Origin: PALSA-1296 sp038322815 | GTDB taxonomy: Bacteria > Bacteroidota > Ignavibacteria > Palsa-1295 | Direction: 5' to 3' | DNA length: 64,000 nucleotides | Assembly: GCA_038322815.1 (NCBI GenBank) | Contig: JBBQGG010000008.1 | Coordinates: 3,537-67,536, forward strand | Shown: positions 27,207 to 36,181 of the stretch, one piece after another | Layout of the letters: each line of letters opens with the position of its first letter | How positions within the stretch are numbered: position 1 is the stretch's first letter | The notes under the pieces: generated by a model | Databases searched by the model: none | What the model saw: only the letters and a program-made list of their open reading frames with translations | What the model was told of the DNA's origin: nothing | Made by a program: the position numbers and the translations under genes

Positions 27207-28277
27207 TTACTTAAACTCGATCTCTCCGAAAAGTCCGTGAGCTTCTTCATAGGGTCCTGCTGTAAAGTAGAGGGATTTTCCGTCATTCGTACCTGAGGTA
27301 GTAAAGACGATACCCCAAAGTCCGTCAATAGCTATCACATTTCCGTTATTATCCTTGAGCTGCCCCAAGAAATTTCCGGCAGCATCATAGGCATTGATCT
27401 TTCCGTCACCGAAATTGCCGATGAGAATTGCATCCTTAAAAGCATCACTGAATCCGCTGCTCGGAGCTTTTGCAATTCCCCACGGAACATTCAATGTGCC
27501 ACCCGATGCGAAACGTTTGAATAGTGTACCGTCAGTATTAAAAATATTTACGTATCCGAACCCTACACCAGCTTCATCTTCGTCGTCATCAGGAGCGGCT
27601 TTCCTTTTGGCATAAGCAACGTAGAGTTTTCCGTCAATATTTTGAATTCCGAAAGGAGAATATCCCGAAGGAATAGAAGGATCCGAAAATGCTCTTCCGG
27701 CAGAAGGAAGGAAATTTCCGTCAAAAACTTCTATCTTTTCTTCTTTGAAATTGGTGACATACAGATAATTAATGTTACCGTCTTTTGCCAACGCAGCGCC
27801 CTTGTAGTTTGCATTGGGAGAAGTCGAAGTAAACATTATTTTCGCACTCACATCAGGTGATTTCCATCCGGAGATCGTACCATCTTCGCTAACAAAAATG
27901 AAAGCATTACTTTTGAATTCGGAAGTAGAATTATAGACTTGTCCCGTAGGATGACCGCCAGCTATGCTATCGCGTGAGGGAATAGGAACCGCAGCAAGCT
28001 TTTCAACTCCTTCATCGTCATAGATGGTAGTAACTCCTCCGTCGGTTGCTGAGATCCAAAAGTTTCCTGTAGGTCCGACGGCAATTCCCCAGGCATTCTT
28101 TAAGTTTGGATCGATACGTACACCGCTGCCGTAAGCTGCAGTGTCGGATACGAGATATGACACTTGAAATGATCCCTCTGCGGGTGTAACCGTATCAGAT
28201 TTGCAGCCGGCAAGCCCCAATGCACCTGCAGCAAATACAATGAAAAACAATTTTGTAAAAATACGATAATGTAACAT
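27207..28277 (-). CDS. TIGR03118-like beta-propeller lipoprotein
   Basis: 356 residues with a lipoprotein signal (FAAGALGLAGCKSD). Blocks such as DPNLKNAWGIAVGPTGNFWI, FIFVSEDGTISGW, NYKGAALAKDGNINYLYVTN, GYSPFGIQNIDGKLYVAYAK, LNVPWGIAKAPSSGFSDAFK, LIGNFGDGKINAYDAAGNF and LYFTAGPYEEAHGLFGEI match the TIGR03118 family, a predicted beta-propeller. Its function is unknown. In this protein it should be anchored in a membrane rather than by a PEP-CTERM signal as in some relatives. It is flanked by a terminator. Confidence 0.85.
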   Translation of the reverse strand: MLHYRIFTKLFFIVFAAGALGLAGCKSDTVTPAEGSFQVSYLVSDTAAYGSGVRIDPNLKNAWGIAVGPTGNFWISATDGGVTTIYDDEGVEKLAAVPIPSRDSIAGGHPTGQVYNSTSEFKSNAFIFVSEDGTISGWKSPDVSAKIMFTSTSPNANYKGAALAKDGNINYLYVTNFKEEKIEVFDGNFLPSAGRAFSDPSIPSGYSPFGIQNIDGKLYVAYAKRKAAPDDDEDEAGVGFGYVNIFNTDGTLFKRFASGGTLNVPWGIAKAPSSGFSDAFKDAILIGNFGDGKINAYDAAGNFLGQLKDNNGNVIAIDGLWGIVFTTSGTNDGKSLYFTAGPYEEAHGLFGEIEFK

Positions 28278-28443
28278 GATGATTTCTCCTTAAATGTAAA
28301 AAACAGGGAGATTGAATTAGGGTATTGGGAGTTGTAACACATAACGTTTGTACACCCTTTAATAGTTACAGGATTTCTTTGACCGGAAAACTACAACGAT
28401 TTATCGGATAACAATAAATCTGCCGAAACAGGATTGCTTCTAA

Positions 28444-29703
28444 TTAGAACATTACCCGCCTGTTTCGGTATAGATTCATCAGAATGCCCGCCATCAGCAT
28501 GTTCGTGATCAGGGCCGAACCGCCGTAGCTCATAAAGGGAAGCGGAATTCCAACAACGGGAAAGAGACCGATCGTCATGCCGATATTGACCATTACATGC
28601 AAGAACCAGATTCCGGTAATACCGATAGCAACGACGCTGGAGAATTTACTCCGGACAGATGAAGCTATGGCTAGACTTCGGTAAATCAGAAAAATATAGA
28701 GCAGGAGAATAACGACAGAGCCGATAAATCCAAATTCCTCCGCCGGCACGCTTATAATAAAATCCGTCCATTGCTTCGGTACAAATTTAAGTTGCGTCTG
28801 CGTACCTTGCAAGTATCCTTTACCAAGCAATCCGCCCGAACCGATCGCCATCTTTGTCTGAATAATATTATATCCGCCGCCAAGCGGATCCATCTCAGGA
28901 TTAAGCAAGAGATCAATGCGTTCGCGCTGATACTCATGCATACGATTATAAATAAAATCCGCACTGAACGATGCACCGATGAGGATCATGAAGGCCGCTG
29001 CAGTCATGATAAGATTTTTTCTGAAAAAGAAAAATAACATTGCACCAATGCTAAGAACAGAAACGAGCATGGGAGTTTTACCGAAAAGTGATAGCACAGC
29101 GACGATTGCAGCACCGACTATCGTCAGGAGAAAAAAAAGATCGGTACCTGCCCACAACAACATAATAAAAAGCAGTCCCGCATAGATCATCGAACTTCCG
29201 GGATCAGGTTCAAGCATAATAAGTCCGATCGGAAGTATGACAATTCCGCAGGCAATGAAGAAATCAAATGCACGAGTCAATTGTCTATCTCCGGAAAGAT
29301 ATTTTCCAAGAGCCATGATCGTCCCAAGCTTTGCGATCTCGGAGGGCTGAAAACGCAATCCCCCAAAAAGAGCAAGCCAATTCTTTTGATTATAAACAAC
29401 TTCACCTTTGACGAGCACAAGAACTAAAAGGCCGAGGGAGAGAGCATAAATAGGATACGCTGCAACCGAGAACCATCGCACCGGCACCAGCGCCATGACG
29501 ATAAGAATCGCCACGCCTATAGAACCAAAAACCAGCTGCTGCGAAAAGCGCTCATTCATCTGTGCAGCATACGTTGCGCTATAGATCGCAAAAAATCCGC
29601 CGATAGTTAAGAGCAGCACAAAGATAAAGGTTGAGACATCGAAGTCCTTCACATCGAGGGCTTCGACCTTTGAATTTGTACTGAATCGTATTGAGCGTGC
29701 CAA
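28444..29703 (-). CDS. rodA: RodA-type SEDS peptidoglycan polymerase
   Basis: 419 residues, about ten transmembrane helices. The SEDS signature is clear: NWLALFGGLRFQPSEIAKLG, the catalytic Asp loop QWTDFIISVPAEEFGFIGSV, and GIPLPFMSYGGSALITNMLM at the C-terminus. RodA polymerises lipid II during elongation with a class B PBP. The hydrophilic N-terminal 25 residues are cytoplasmic. The gene is single here, with no mreB or mrdA beside it. Confidence 0.93.
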   Translation of the reverse strand: MARSIRFSTNSKVEALDVKDFDVSTFIFVLLLTIGGFFAIYSATYAAQMNERFSQQLVFGSIGVAILIVMALVPVRWFSVAAYPIYALSLGLLVLVLVKGEVVYNQKNWLALFGGLRFQPSEIAKLGTIMALGKYLSGDRQLTRAFDFFIACGIVILPIGLIMLEPDPGSSMIYAGLLFIMLLWAGTDLFFLLTIVGAAIVAVLSLFGKTPMLVSVLSIGAMLFFFFRKNLIMTAAAFMILIGASFSADFIYNRMHEYQRERIDLLLNPEMDPLGGGYNIIQTKMAIGSGGLLGKGYLQGTQTQLKFVPKQWTDFIISVPAEEFGFIGSVVILLLYIFLIYRSLAIASSVRSKFSSVVAIGITGIWFLHVMVNIGMTIGLFPVVGIPLPFMSYGGSALITNMLMAGILMNLYRNRRVMF

Positions 29704-29757
29704 ATGCTTTTGGTAAAAATATAATCTAAATACAATTAATGAACAATGGTAGCCGTT

Positions 29758-29774
29758 GGCTTTAGCCTGCGCCT
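29758..29774. repeat. GGCTTTAGCCTGCGCC element, copy 1
   Basis: GGCTTTAGCCTGCGCCT lies in the rodA-to-next-gene gap. The same core recurs at 30323-30377 and 31672-31704, always between genes, so this is a small dispersed repeat. Confidence 0.6.
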
Positions 29775-29788
29775 CCGAATACTGTTTC

Positions 29789-30292
29789 TTATCTCCTCAA
29801 TGCTTTCGGCTTTCCTAAAATCTCGGAGGCAATAATATATTGCTTAATGCCGCCGTTTGTTAAAGACAGACGAGGTATGATAGCAATATCCTTGTCATAG
29901 GCATCCTTCTCTTCAGCCGATTCCGTGCCGAGCGACTTTACCATGCCATAATTTTTTTTAAAATGCGATACGGGTTCATGCTCGTTGGATGTAGCTTCCC
30001 GAATCTTCTCTTTATCGGCTGCATAATCATTAGAAGCATACGCTAATTCATAATCCGTCGCCGCTTCAACTGGTGCCTGATTCTGTCGCGATTCGAAAAG
30101 CCCGAGTATTTCTTCCGGAGTTCGCTTCTTCGGAGCCGGGATTATCTTCTCTGTTTCCGGTCTCTCGCTTACGCGTTTATTAAGTGCATCAATATTCTTC
30201 CGCTCTGCGACTTGCTGCTGCTTTTTTTTAGATTTTGAGTAAAGGCTCAGAATCCAAAAGAAAATGACGATGATGTAAATAAAATTTTTCAT
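29789..30292 (-). CDS. Membrane-anchored hypothetical protein
   Basis: 167 residues. One N-terminal helix (MKNFIYIIVIFFWILSLY) followed by a basic KKKQQQ stretch, so the rest is probably cytoplasmic. The middle is charged and likely disordered. The C-terminus IIASEILGKPKALRR is like the conserved end of small membrane-anchored proteins in related genomes. No function is known. It lies upstream of rodA on the same strand, so it may be in the same transcript. Confidence 0.6.
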   Translation of the reverse strand: MKNFIYIIVIFFWILSLYSKSKKKQQQVAERKNIDALNKRVSERPETEKIIPAPKKRTPEEILGLFESRQNQAPVEAATDYELAYASNDYAADKEKIREATSNEHEPVSHFKKNYGMVKSLGTESAEEKDAYDKDIAIIPRLSLTNGGIKQYIIASEILGKPKALRR

Positions 30293-30322
30293 TATTATTA
30301 TTTAGCTAAGTCCTTTATACCC

Positions 30323-30377
30323 TACCGTAGGCGCAGCGCTTTAGCCCGCGCGCGGCTAAAGGCTTACACATACCGTA
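30323..30377. repeat. GGCTTTAGCCTGCGCC element, copy 2 (double)
   Basis: TACCGTAGGCGCAGCGCTTT, CGCGGCTAAAGGCTTA, TACCGTA: two facing copies of the core in one gap, forming a hairpin. Confidence 0.7.
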
Positions 30378-30386
30378 GAAAAGAAA

Positions 30387-31631
30387 CTATAAAATCCCAC
30401 TCACAATTTTTCCATTCTTCACAACTGCCACAATATCACTCACTCCGATATGATACGGCAGATATGATAAACTCGGAATATCATATAAAACGAAGTCCGC
30501 ATACTTACCTTTCTCGATCGAGCCATACATCTCCGCTCTGTCAATCGCTGCCGCTCCGTTAAGCGTAGCAGCAACAAGTGCTTCTTCCGGCGACATCTGC
30601 ATTCCGATCACTGCAAGCGAAATCGCTAGCTGCATATTCTCGCTCATCGAAGATCCCGGATTGCAATCGGTTGCGATGGCAACAGCACATCCTGCTTCGA
30701 TCATATTCCGCGCTGGAGCGTACGATGATCTGATACATAATGCCGTGATCGGCAAAAGTGTTGCAATCGTACGCTCACATTTAGAGAGCGCGGCAATTCC
30801 GGAAGTGTTTATTTTCAACAAATGATCGGCACTATAAGAGCCAAGTTTCGCAGCAAGCTCGGCTCCGCCAGTATCCGCAAGTTCATCGGCATGAAGTTTT
30901 ATTTTGAGTCCTGCTTTTTTTGCAGCGTTGCAGATACGCTCTGTCTCATCAACAGTAAAATATCCTTCGTCGCAAAAAACATCACAGAATTCTGCAGCTT
31001 GTTCCTTAATGACCCGGGGCAATTGCTCGTTAATTAATTCTTCAATATATTCCGCTTTGGTTTTTTCTTTCGGCACGGCATGAGCGCCGAGCCATGTCTG
31101 CACGATCTCCATTCCTGTTAATTCGACCACACGTTTTGCCGCATGTAAAAGTGCAAGTTCAGATTCAGTTGAAAGTCCGTAACCAGATTTAATTTCCATC
31201 GTCGTCGTCCCAAGCGACAAAGCATTTCGCACAAATTTTTGAGAGTACTCCGCGATCTCTTCGCTCGTTGAATTGCGAACGTGCTCTACACTTGAACGAA
31301 TGCCGCCGCCAGTTGCCGCAATCTCCTGATAACTCCTGCCTTCGGCGCGCATACAGAACTCATTGCTTCGCTCACCAATGAAAACGGCATGGGTATGTGA
31401 ATCAACAAAACCCGGTAATGCAAGCAAACCTCGGCAATCAATTTCTTCTACCTCACCTTTGAACTGAGCAAATATCTCTTTTTCGGAGCCGCTATGTGTT
31501 ATAATACCTTCATCGCTTACGATGATTGAAGCATACTTGACCGTCACAATATTCTTGCGCATAGCATTGCCGCGCAACGCCTTTTTTCCGACTGGCGTGA
31601 TGAGGGTTCCGATATTACGATAGATCTTCAT
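30387..31631 (-). CDS. hutI: Imidazolonepropionase
   Basis: 414 residues, an amidohydrolase. Metal-binding HxH is in LPGFVDSHTHAVFIGERSNE. The block GRSYQEIAATGGGIRSSVEH and MEIKSGYGLSTESELALLHA fit HutI, and the later KLHADELADTGGAELAAKLG, SADHL and ATDCNPGSSMSENMQLAISL complete the metal and substrate sites. It opens the imidazolone ring in the third step of histidine degradation. It is separated from hutH by mutS and the ABC-type membrane gene; hutU is not visible. Confidence 0.96.
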   Translation of the reverse strand: MKIYRNIGTLITPVGKKALRGNAMRKNIVTVKYASIIVSDEGIITHSGSEKEIFAQFKGEVEEIDCRGLLALPGFVDSHTHAVFIGERSNEFCMRAEGRSYQEIAATGGGIRSSVEHVRNSTSEEIAEYSQKFVRNALSLGTTTMEIKSGYGLSTESELALLHAAKRVVELTGMEIVQTWLGAHAVPKEKTKAEYIEELINEQLPRVIKEQAAEFCDVFCDEGYFTVDETERICNAAKKAGLKIKLHADELADTGGAELAAKLGSYSADHLLKINTSGIAALSKCERTIATLLPITALCIRSSYAPARNMIEAGCAVAIATDCNPGSSMSENMQLAISLAVIGMQMSPEEALVAATLNGAAAIDRAEMYGSIEKGKYADFVLYDIPSLSYLPYHIGVSDIVAVVKNGKIVSGIL

Positions 31632-31671
31632 GGATGCAAAAATATGGAATAATTAGAGCATTATTGTAGAA

Positions 31672-31704
31672 TGGCAGGCGTATGCTTTAGCCTGCGCCTA
31701 CCGG
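31672..31704. repeat. GGCTTTAGCCTGCGCC element, copy 3
   Basis: TGGCAGGCGTATGCTTTAGC then CTGCGCCTACCGG, a self-complementary element in the divergent gap between hutI and mutS. Confidence 0.7.
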
Positions 31705-31723
31705 GACGGTGTAAAAAATTCCG

Positions 31724-31731
31724 TAACTTTG
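31724..31731 (+). promoter_or_regulatory. Candidate -7 element of mutS
   Basis: TAACTTTG fits the TAnnTTTG element, 25 bases before the mutS start codon. The -33 TTTG is not clear, as the repeat element lies there. Confidence 0.45.
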
Positions 31732-31756
31732 TCTGAATTGATGTGAGCACCTATTC

Positions 31757-34438
31757 ATGCCTAAAGAAGCAAAAAAACAAGAAGAAAAACAAACGCCGTT
31801 GATGAAGCAATATACTTCCATCAAGGCACGCTATCCGGATACGATCCTTTTTTTTCGGATGGGCGATTTCTTCGAGACATTCGGTGAAGATGCCGTCATC
31901 ACTGCAAAAGTTACGGGCATTACTCTGACGAAACGTAACAACGGAGCAGCAGGAAATATCGAACTTGCCGGATTTCCTCATCATCAACTCGATAACTATC
32001 TTCCGAAAATGATTCGCGGCGGTTACCGAGTCGCCGTCTGCGAACAGCTTGAAGATCCGAAACTTGCAAAAGGAATTGTCCAGCGCGGAGTTGTAGAAGT
32101 TGTTACACCCGGCGTGACGATGAATGATAAATTATTAGAGACCGGACGCAATACCTACGTCGCGGCGATCATCTCAAGCGGCGGAGTTGCAGGTATTGCA
32201 TATGCCGACGTTTCTACAGGCGAATTTATCGCAGGCGAAGTTGCCGAGTCTCACTTAGCTGAACATCTTTCATCTCTTGGTCTGCGTGAACTACTTGTAT
32301 CGCGGCGCGATGCGCAGAAAGTTGAACTTGCTCCTTATATTCTTTCCCTCGAAAATAAACCGACGATCACCAAGCGCGAAGAATGGGCATTCAATCCTGA
32401 GACAGCACGGAAATTATTGCTTGATCATTTCGAAACAAATTCATTAAAAGGTTTCGGCATTGACGAGCTATCGCTTGCCGTCACTGCTGCCGGTGCAGTG
32501 CTTGATTATTTACGTGAGACACGTTCGGCAACAACTCTGCAGCATGTTACCCGTATTGCGCGCTTCGATACAAGCCAGACGCTGATCTTAGATCAGGCGA
32601 CGCGGCGTAATCTTGAAATATTTTTTCCTATTTCCGATGACGGAAGTAACGCCTCACTTCTCGGAGTGCTCGATGAAACTTCAACGGCAATGGGGGCAAG
32701 ACTTCTACGCAAATGGCTTGCTATGCCGCTTCGGAATCAGCTGAAGATCGCTTCACGAGCAGATGCAGTTACGCTTCTTGTTGAAGCGCGTGAACAGCGC
32801 GAGCAGCTTCGATTACAGCTTCGCGAACTCGGTGATCTTGAGCGATTGACAGGACGATTTGCAAGTTCGCGCATTCTATCGCCGCGTGATTTTTTGATGC
32901 TGAAGTTTACGCTCTGGCGAATCCCTGATATAAAAGATCTACTGAAAATAATTTCTGAGTTCGCACCGGAAACACCAGAAGGAGCAAATACTTCTGCACT
33001 ATTAACAATGCTTTCGGTTGAACTGCGTCCCTTATCCGAGCTTGCTGAAAAAATTGATCGCACCATAAATCCCGAAGCGCCTGCAAATCCTGCAAATCTT
33101 TTAGTCATCCGCGACGGAGCGAATGCTGAACTCGATGAACTGCGCGAACTCACTTCCACAAGCCGCGTCAAACTGGTTGAAGTGCAAACTCGCGAACGTG
33201 AACGAACGGGTATATCATCGCTGAAAGTCGATTTTAATAATGTCTTTGGATATTATATTGAGATCTCGAATGCCAATAAATCAAAAGTCCCCGATGATTA
33301 CCAGCGCAAGCAAACACTTGCTAATGCCGAGCGTTTCATTACTCCTGAATTAAAAGAGTACGAGCAAAAAATTCTCGGCGCTGAAGAACGCATGGCAACT
33401 CTTGAAATTCAGATCGCTGCAGAACTCCGTGCGAAAGTAATTTCTGAGATTGAAAGTTTGCAGCATAACGGATCGCTTCTAGCAATTGCAGATGTCTTAC
33501 TTTCGCTTGCAACTGTTGCTTCGCGCTCAGGATGGGTGAAGCCGGAATTTTCTACGAGCGGCGATCTTCTTATTGAAAGCGGAAGACACCCTGTCGTTGC
33601 GAAATCACTTCCGATCGGCGAGCGATTCACTCCGAATACTGTCAGCTTCACAAGCGGTGATAAAGAATTTTATATCATCACCGGACCGAATATGTCCGGC
33701 AAATCCGTTTTCCTGCGACAGACAGGTATCATCGCACTTCTTGCGCATATCGGATCGTTCGTGCCGGCACAAAAATGTAGGCTGCCGCTGCTCGATAGAA
33801 TTTTTACTCGCGTCGGAGCCAGCGATAATCTTTCAAGCGGTGAATCTACATTTTTAGTTGAGATGAACGAAGCGGCGAATATTTTAAATAATGCAACGAA
33901 GAATTCACTACTGCTTTTCGATGAACTTGGCAGAGGCACTTCAACCTTCGACGGGCTTTCGATAGCATGGGCAATTTCCGAGCATATTCACGATACCATT
34001 CCCGGTGCACGAACGCTTTTTGCAACGCATTACCATGAACTCAATGCCCTTGCAGATAGATTTCCGCGCATTCATAATTTAAAAGTCGAAGTCCGCGAAG
34101 CCGATGGTAAAGTGCATTTTCTGCATAAGATCACGCCAGGTTATGCCGATCATTCTTACGGAATCGAAGTTGCATCGATGGCAGGTATTCCCGGCGATGT
34201 GATCGCACGTGCGCGCGAAATTCTGCATGAACTCGAAGAGACTGAACTCAAGATTGCCGAAACCGATATTCAGCGCTCGATTCCTTTTCCGATCAAAAGC
34301 AAAACCTCCATGCCCGCTCCGGAAGATCAGCACCTACCATCAAAAGAAGTCCTCGATGCCCTGCGTGATTTAGATGTAAACACACTTACACCAATGGAAG
34401 CACTGAAGAAATTGGCGGAGTGGAAGGGGAAAATATAA
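31757..34438 (+). CDS. mutS: DNA mismatch repair protein MutS
   Basis: 893 residues, full length. The mismatch-reading Phe-x-Glu is in FFRMGDFFETFGEDAVITAK. The ATPase has Walker A GPNMSGKSVFLRQTG, Walker B SLLLFDELGRGTSTFDGLSI, and the final helix-turn-helix region HSYGIEVASMAGIPGDVIAR. The C-terminal end TPMEALKKLAEWKGKI is the usual one. It acts as a dimer that finds mismatches and recruits MutL. It is monocistronic, divergent from hutI. Confidence 0.97.
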   Translation: MPKEAKKQEEKQTPLMKQYTSIKARYPDTILFFRMGDFFETFGEDAVITAKVTGITLTKRNNGAAGNIELAGFPHHQLDNYLPKMIRGGYRVAVCEQLEDPKLAKGIVQRGVVEVVTPGVTMNDKLLETGRNTYVAAIISSGGVAGIAYADVSTGEFIAGEVAESHLAEHLSSLGLRELLVSRRDAQKVELAPYILSLENKPTITKREEWAFNPETARKLLLDHFETNSLKGFGIDELSLAVTAAGAVLDYLRETRSATTLQHVTRIARFDTSQTLILDQATRRNLEIFFPISDDGSNASLLGVLDETSTAMGARLLRKWLAMPLRNQLKIASRADAVTLLVEAREQREQLRLQLRELGDLERLTGRFASSRILSPRDFLMLKFTLWRIPDIKDLLKIISEFAPETPEGANTSALLTMLSVELRPLSELAEKIDRTINPEAPANPANLLVIRDGANAELDELRELTSTSRVKLVEVQTRERERTGISSLKVDFNNVFGYYIEISNANKSKVPDDYQRKQTLANAERFITPELKEYEQKILGAEERMATLEIQIAAELRAKVISEIESLQHNGSLLAIADVLLSLATVASRSGWVKPEFSTSGDLLIESGRHPVVAKSLPIGERFTPNTVSFTSGDKEFYIITGPNMSGKSVFLRQTGIIALLAHIGSFVPAQKCRLPLLDRIFTRVGASDNLSSGESTFLVEMNEAANILNNATKNSLLLFDELGRGTSTFDGLSIAWAISEHIHDTIPGARTLFATHYHELNALADRFPRIHNLKVEVREADGKVHFLHKITPGYADHSYGIEVASMAGIPGDVIARAREILHELEETELKIAETDIQRSIPFPIKSKTSMPAPEDQHLPSKEVLDALRDLDVNTLTPMEALKKLAEWKGKI

Positions 34439-34541
34439 AAGTTTTTTTATTTCTTCGAGAGGTGCTTCAGAATCGTCAAGAATTTTAAAGGAGTTACAGG
34501 GGGTTCAGAGGGAAATGATGAATGGGAAAAGAAGAGAGACT

Positions 34542-34560
34542 GGCGGACTGAGAGTCCACC
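34542..34560. repeat. Small palindrome GGCGGACTGAGAGTCCACC
   Basis: GGACT-GAG-AGTCC core in the convergent gap between mutS and the ABC-type membrane gene. It could end transcription, but no T run follows. Only this one copy is seen here. Confidence 0.35.
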
Positions 34561-34576
34561 CTACTGGACTATAGGA

Positions 34577-36007
34577 TTACTCCGCTTCTTCGGCTACCAG
34601 TTCTGTGGATTGCAGTCTGCGGGATGTGTCTTTGAGAGCTACCCATTTCTCGGAGAGATAGGGAATATATTCGCTGGCAGTGACGAATGTCCAGACGTAA
34701 GCAACAATGGAATAAAGTTCGCCGATCGTGAAACGATCCAGATCGAGCGAGATATAAAGCGTTGTCATGAACATGAAAAGCAAGAGGACGCGCAATATCC
34801 CATAACTCGCTGCTGAACGGTTCGAGAATTTCACTTCAAGCGCAGAGATATCAGTGTAGTATTGCTTGATAACGCGCGCATCTTTTGTTGCGAAGATATT
34901 ATATTCCTGTTCATGCATATCATTGAGCATCACCTGGTACTTTCCGACGCTTCGCATATAAAAACGGCTTGCAACGACAACAAAGAGCACAAGTCCTGCG
35001 CCGACCGCTGCAACGCGCCAATCGAAAAATGCTAAGGCGATTATAGCACCGCCGACATTAATAAGCTGCTCGATGAATTCCGGAAGATTGTATTGGAAGA
35101 ATTCGATATTCTGCCATGCAAGCGAACTGCGTCCGGCGATCTTCGAAAGGTCTTCGCCTTGTTCAAGCTGCTGCGCTACTACTTCACCGGAGAGATCGGC
35201 AAACATCCGGGTATAAATTCTTGTATCATATACCCTGCGAATACCCCCAACACATGAACTTACCACAAAAAGAATGATCCAGGGAATGAGCGGCGGAAGG
35301 AATGGTGCCAGATCTTTAGGTAATGAGAAAGCAACGGAGTCCTTTTTTTTACCTTTACCGATAACTTGCTTATGAGTATGTGGCTTTTTCTCGATCGCCG
35401 TTCGAAGCGAATCGCGGTTCGGAGTTTTTTTCTTTACGAGCGAAGTTTTACCGCTCTTAACAAGTTTATTGATCGAATCACGCTTATTCAGAATACGTCT
35501 CACTCGCTGCTGCAGATGACCCACTGGAGGATGATTGACCAGATCAGCCCGATCCTCCATATTCGTATCCGAGCGTTTAATCGTCTCGATCGATTTATCG
35601 AGGCTTTTTCTCAGCGAATCCCTTCGGGGATGCCTTTTGTGAAGCCCGTGAGGAGGCACTTGCTGCTGGCGAAACATAAACACAGCAGGAACAATGATCG
35701 AGGGTTCATGATGATTCTGAATCTGCTGCGGATGCAACAAAAGCGATTGGATAGAATCCTCACGCTCAGGCATGGTCTGCGAAAGCGAATCAAGAATATA
35801 ATCGCGAACTGAATCGATCGCCTGCTGGATGATGGAGTTGGTAACGGAGGAATCTACTTCATTTTCGATGCGGTTCGTTTCGCGCAATTCATCGATCGCC
35901 TGTCCGAAAACATAAGGCTCCGCAATGAACGTTACGTTCTCGACAATTACGAGAGCGAACGCCATGAAGATCTGAAACCTATATTTTCTGAATAATATGC
36001 GAATCAT
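34577..36007 (-). CDS. ABC-type six-helix membrane domain without ATPase
   Basis: 476 residues. The N-terminal YRFQIFMAFALVIVENVTFI is TM1 of an ABC exporter. After an insertion of about 200 residues rich in Arg/Lys and repeating a K/R-x-DS pattern (RRDSLRKSLDK, KRDSINKLVK, NRDSLRTAIE, KKDSVAFSL), the chain resumes with LIPWIILFVVSSCVGGIRRV and the remaining helices. It ends after the sixth helix with no Walker A or C motif. This fits the ABC_membrane_3 type, which is a membrane domain alone. The nucleotide-binding partner and the substrate are unknown. Confidence 0.7.
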   Translation of the reverse strand: MIRILFRKYRFQIFMAFALVIVENVTFIAEPYVFGQAIDELRETNRIENEVDSSVTNSIIQQAIDSVRDYILDSLSQTMPEREDSIQSLLLHPQQIQNHHEPSIIVPAVFMFRQQQVPPHGLHKRHPRRDSLRKSLDKSIETIKRSDTNMEDRADLVNHPPVGHLQQRVRRILNKRDSINKLVKSGKTSLVKKKTPNRDSLRTAIEKKPHTHKQVIGKGKKKDSVAFSLPKDLAPFLPPLIPWIILFVVSSCVGGIRRVYDTRIYTRMFADLSGEVVAQQLEQGEDLSKIAGRSSLAWQNIEFFQYNLPEFIEQLINVGGAIIALAFFDWRVAAVGAGLVLFVVVASRFYMRSVGKYQVMLNDMHEQEYNIFATKDARVIKQYYTDISALEVKFSNRSAASYGILRVLLLFMFMTTLYISLDLDRFTIGELYSIVAYVWTFVTASEYIPYLSEKWVALKDTSRRLQSTELVAEEAE

Positions 36008-36032
36008 CGCAGGCTTTTATAAAATTTCGATT

Positions 36033-36178
36033 CTGTCATGGCGAGGAGTCGCACATTGTTTCACTCAGTGTAAACTCCATAACGACGAAGCATCCCCTCA
36101 CGTAGTATATAAATCCGAATGTCTGTATTACCTGAAGGGGATTGCTTCGTCGGACTTACGTCATCCTCGCAATGACAC
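36033..36178. repeat. GTGTCATTGCGAGG palindromic repeat, copy in hutH-ABC gap
   Basis: Begins CTGTCATGGCGAGGAGTCGC and ends CCTCGCAATGACAC, with GGGGATTGCTTCGTCGGAC on the right. It fills most of the 174-base gap. Confidence 0.88.
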
Positions 36179-36181
36179 ATG

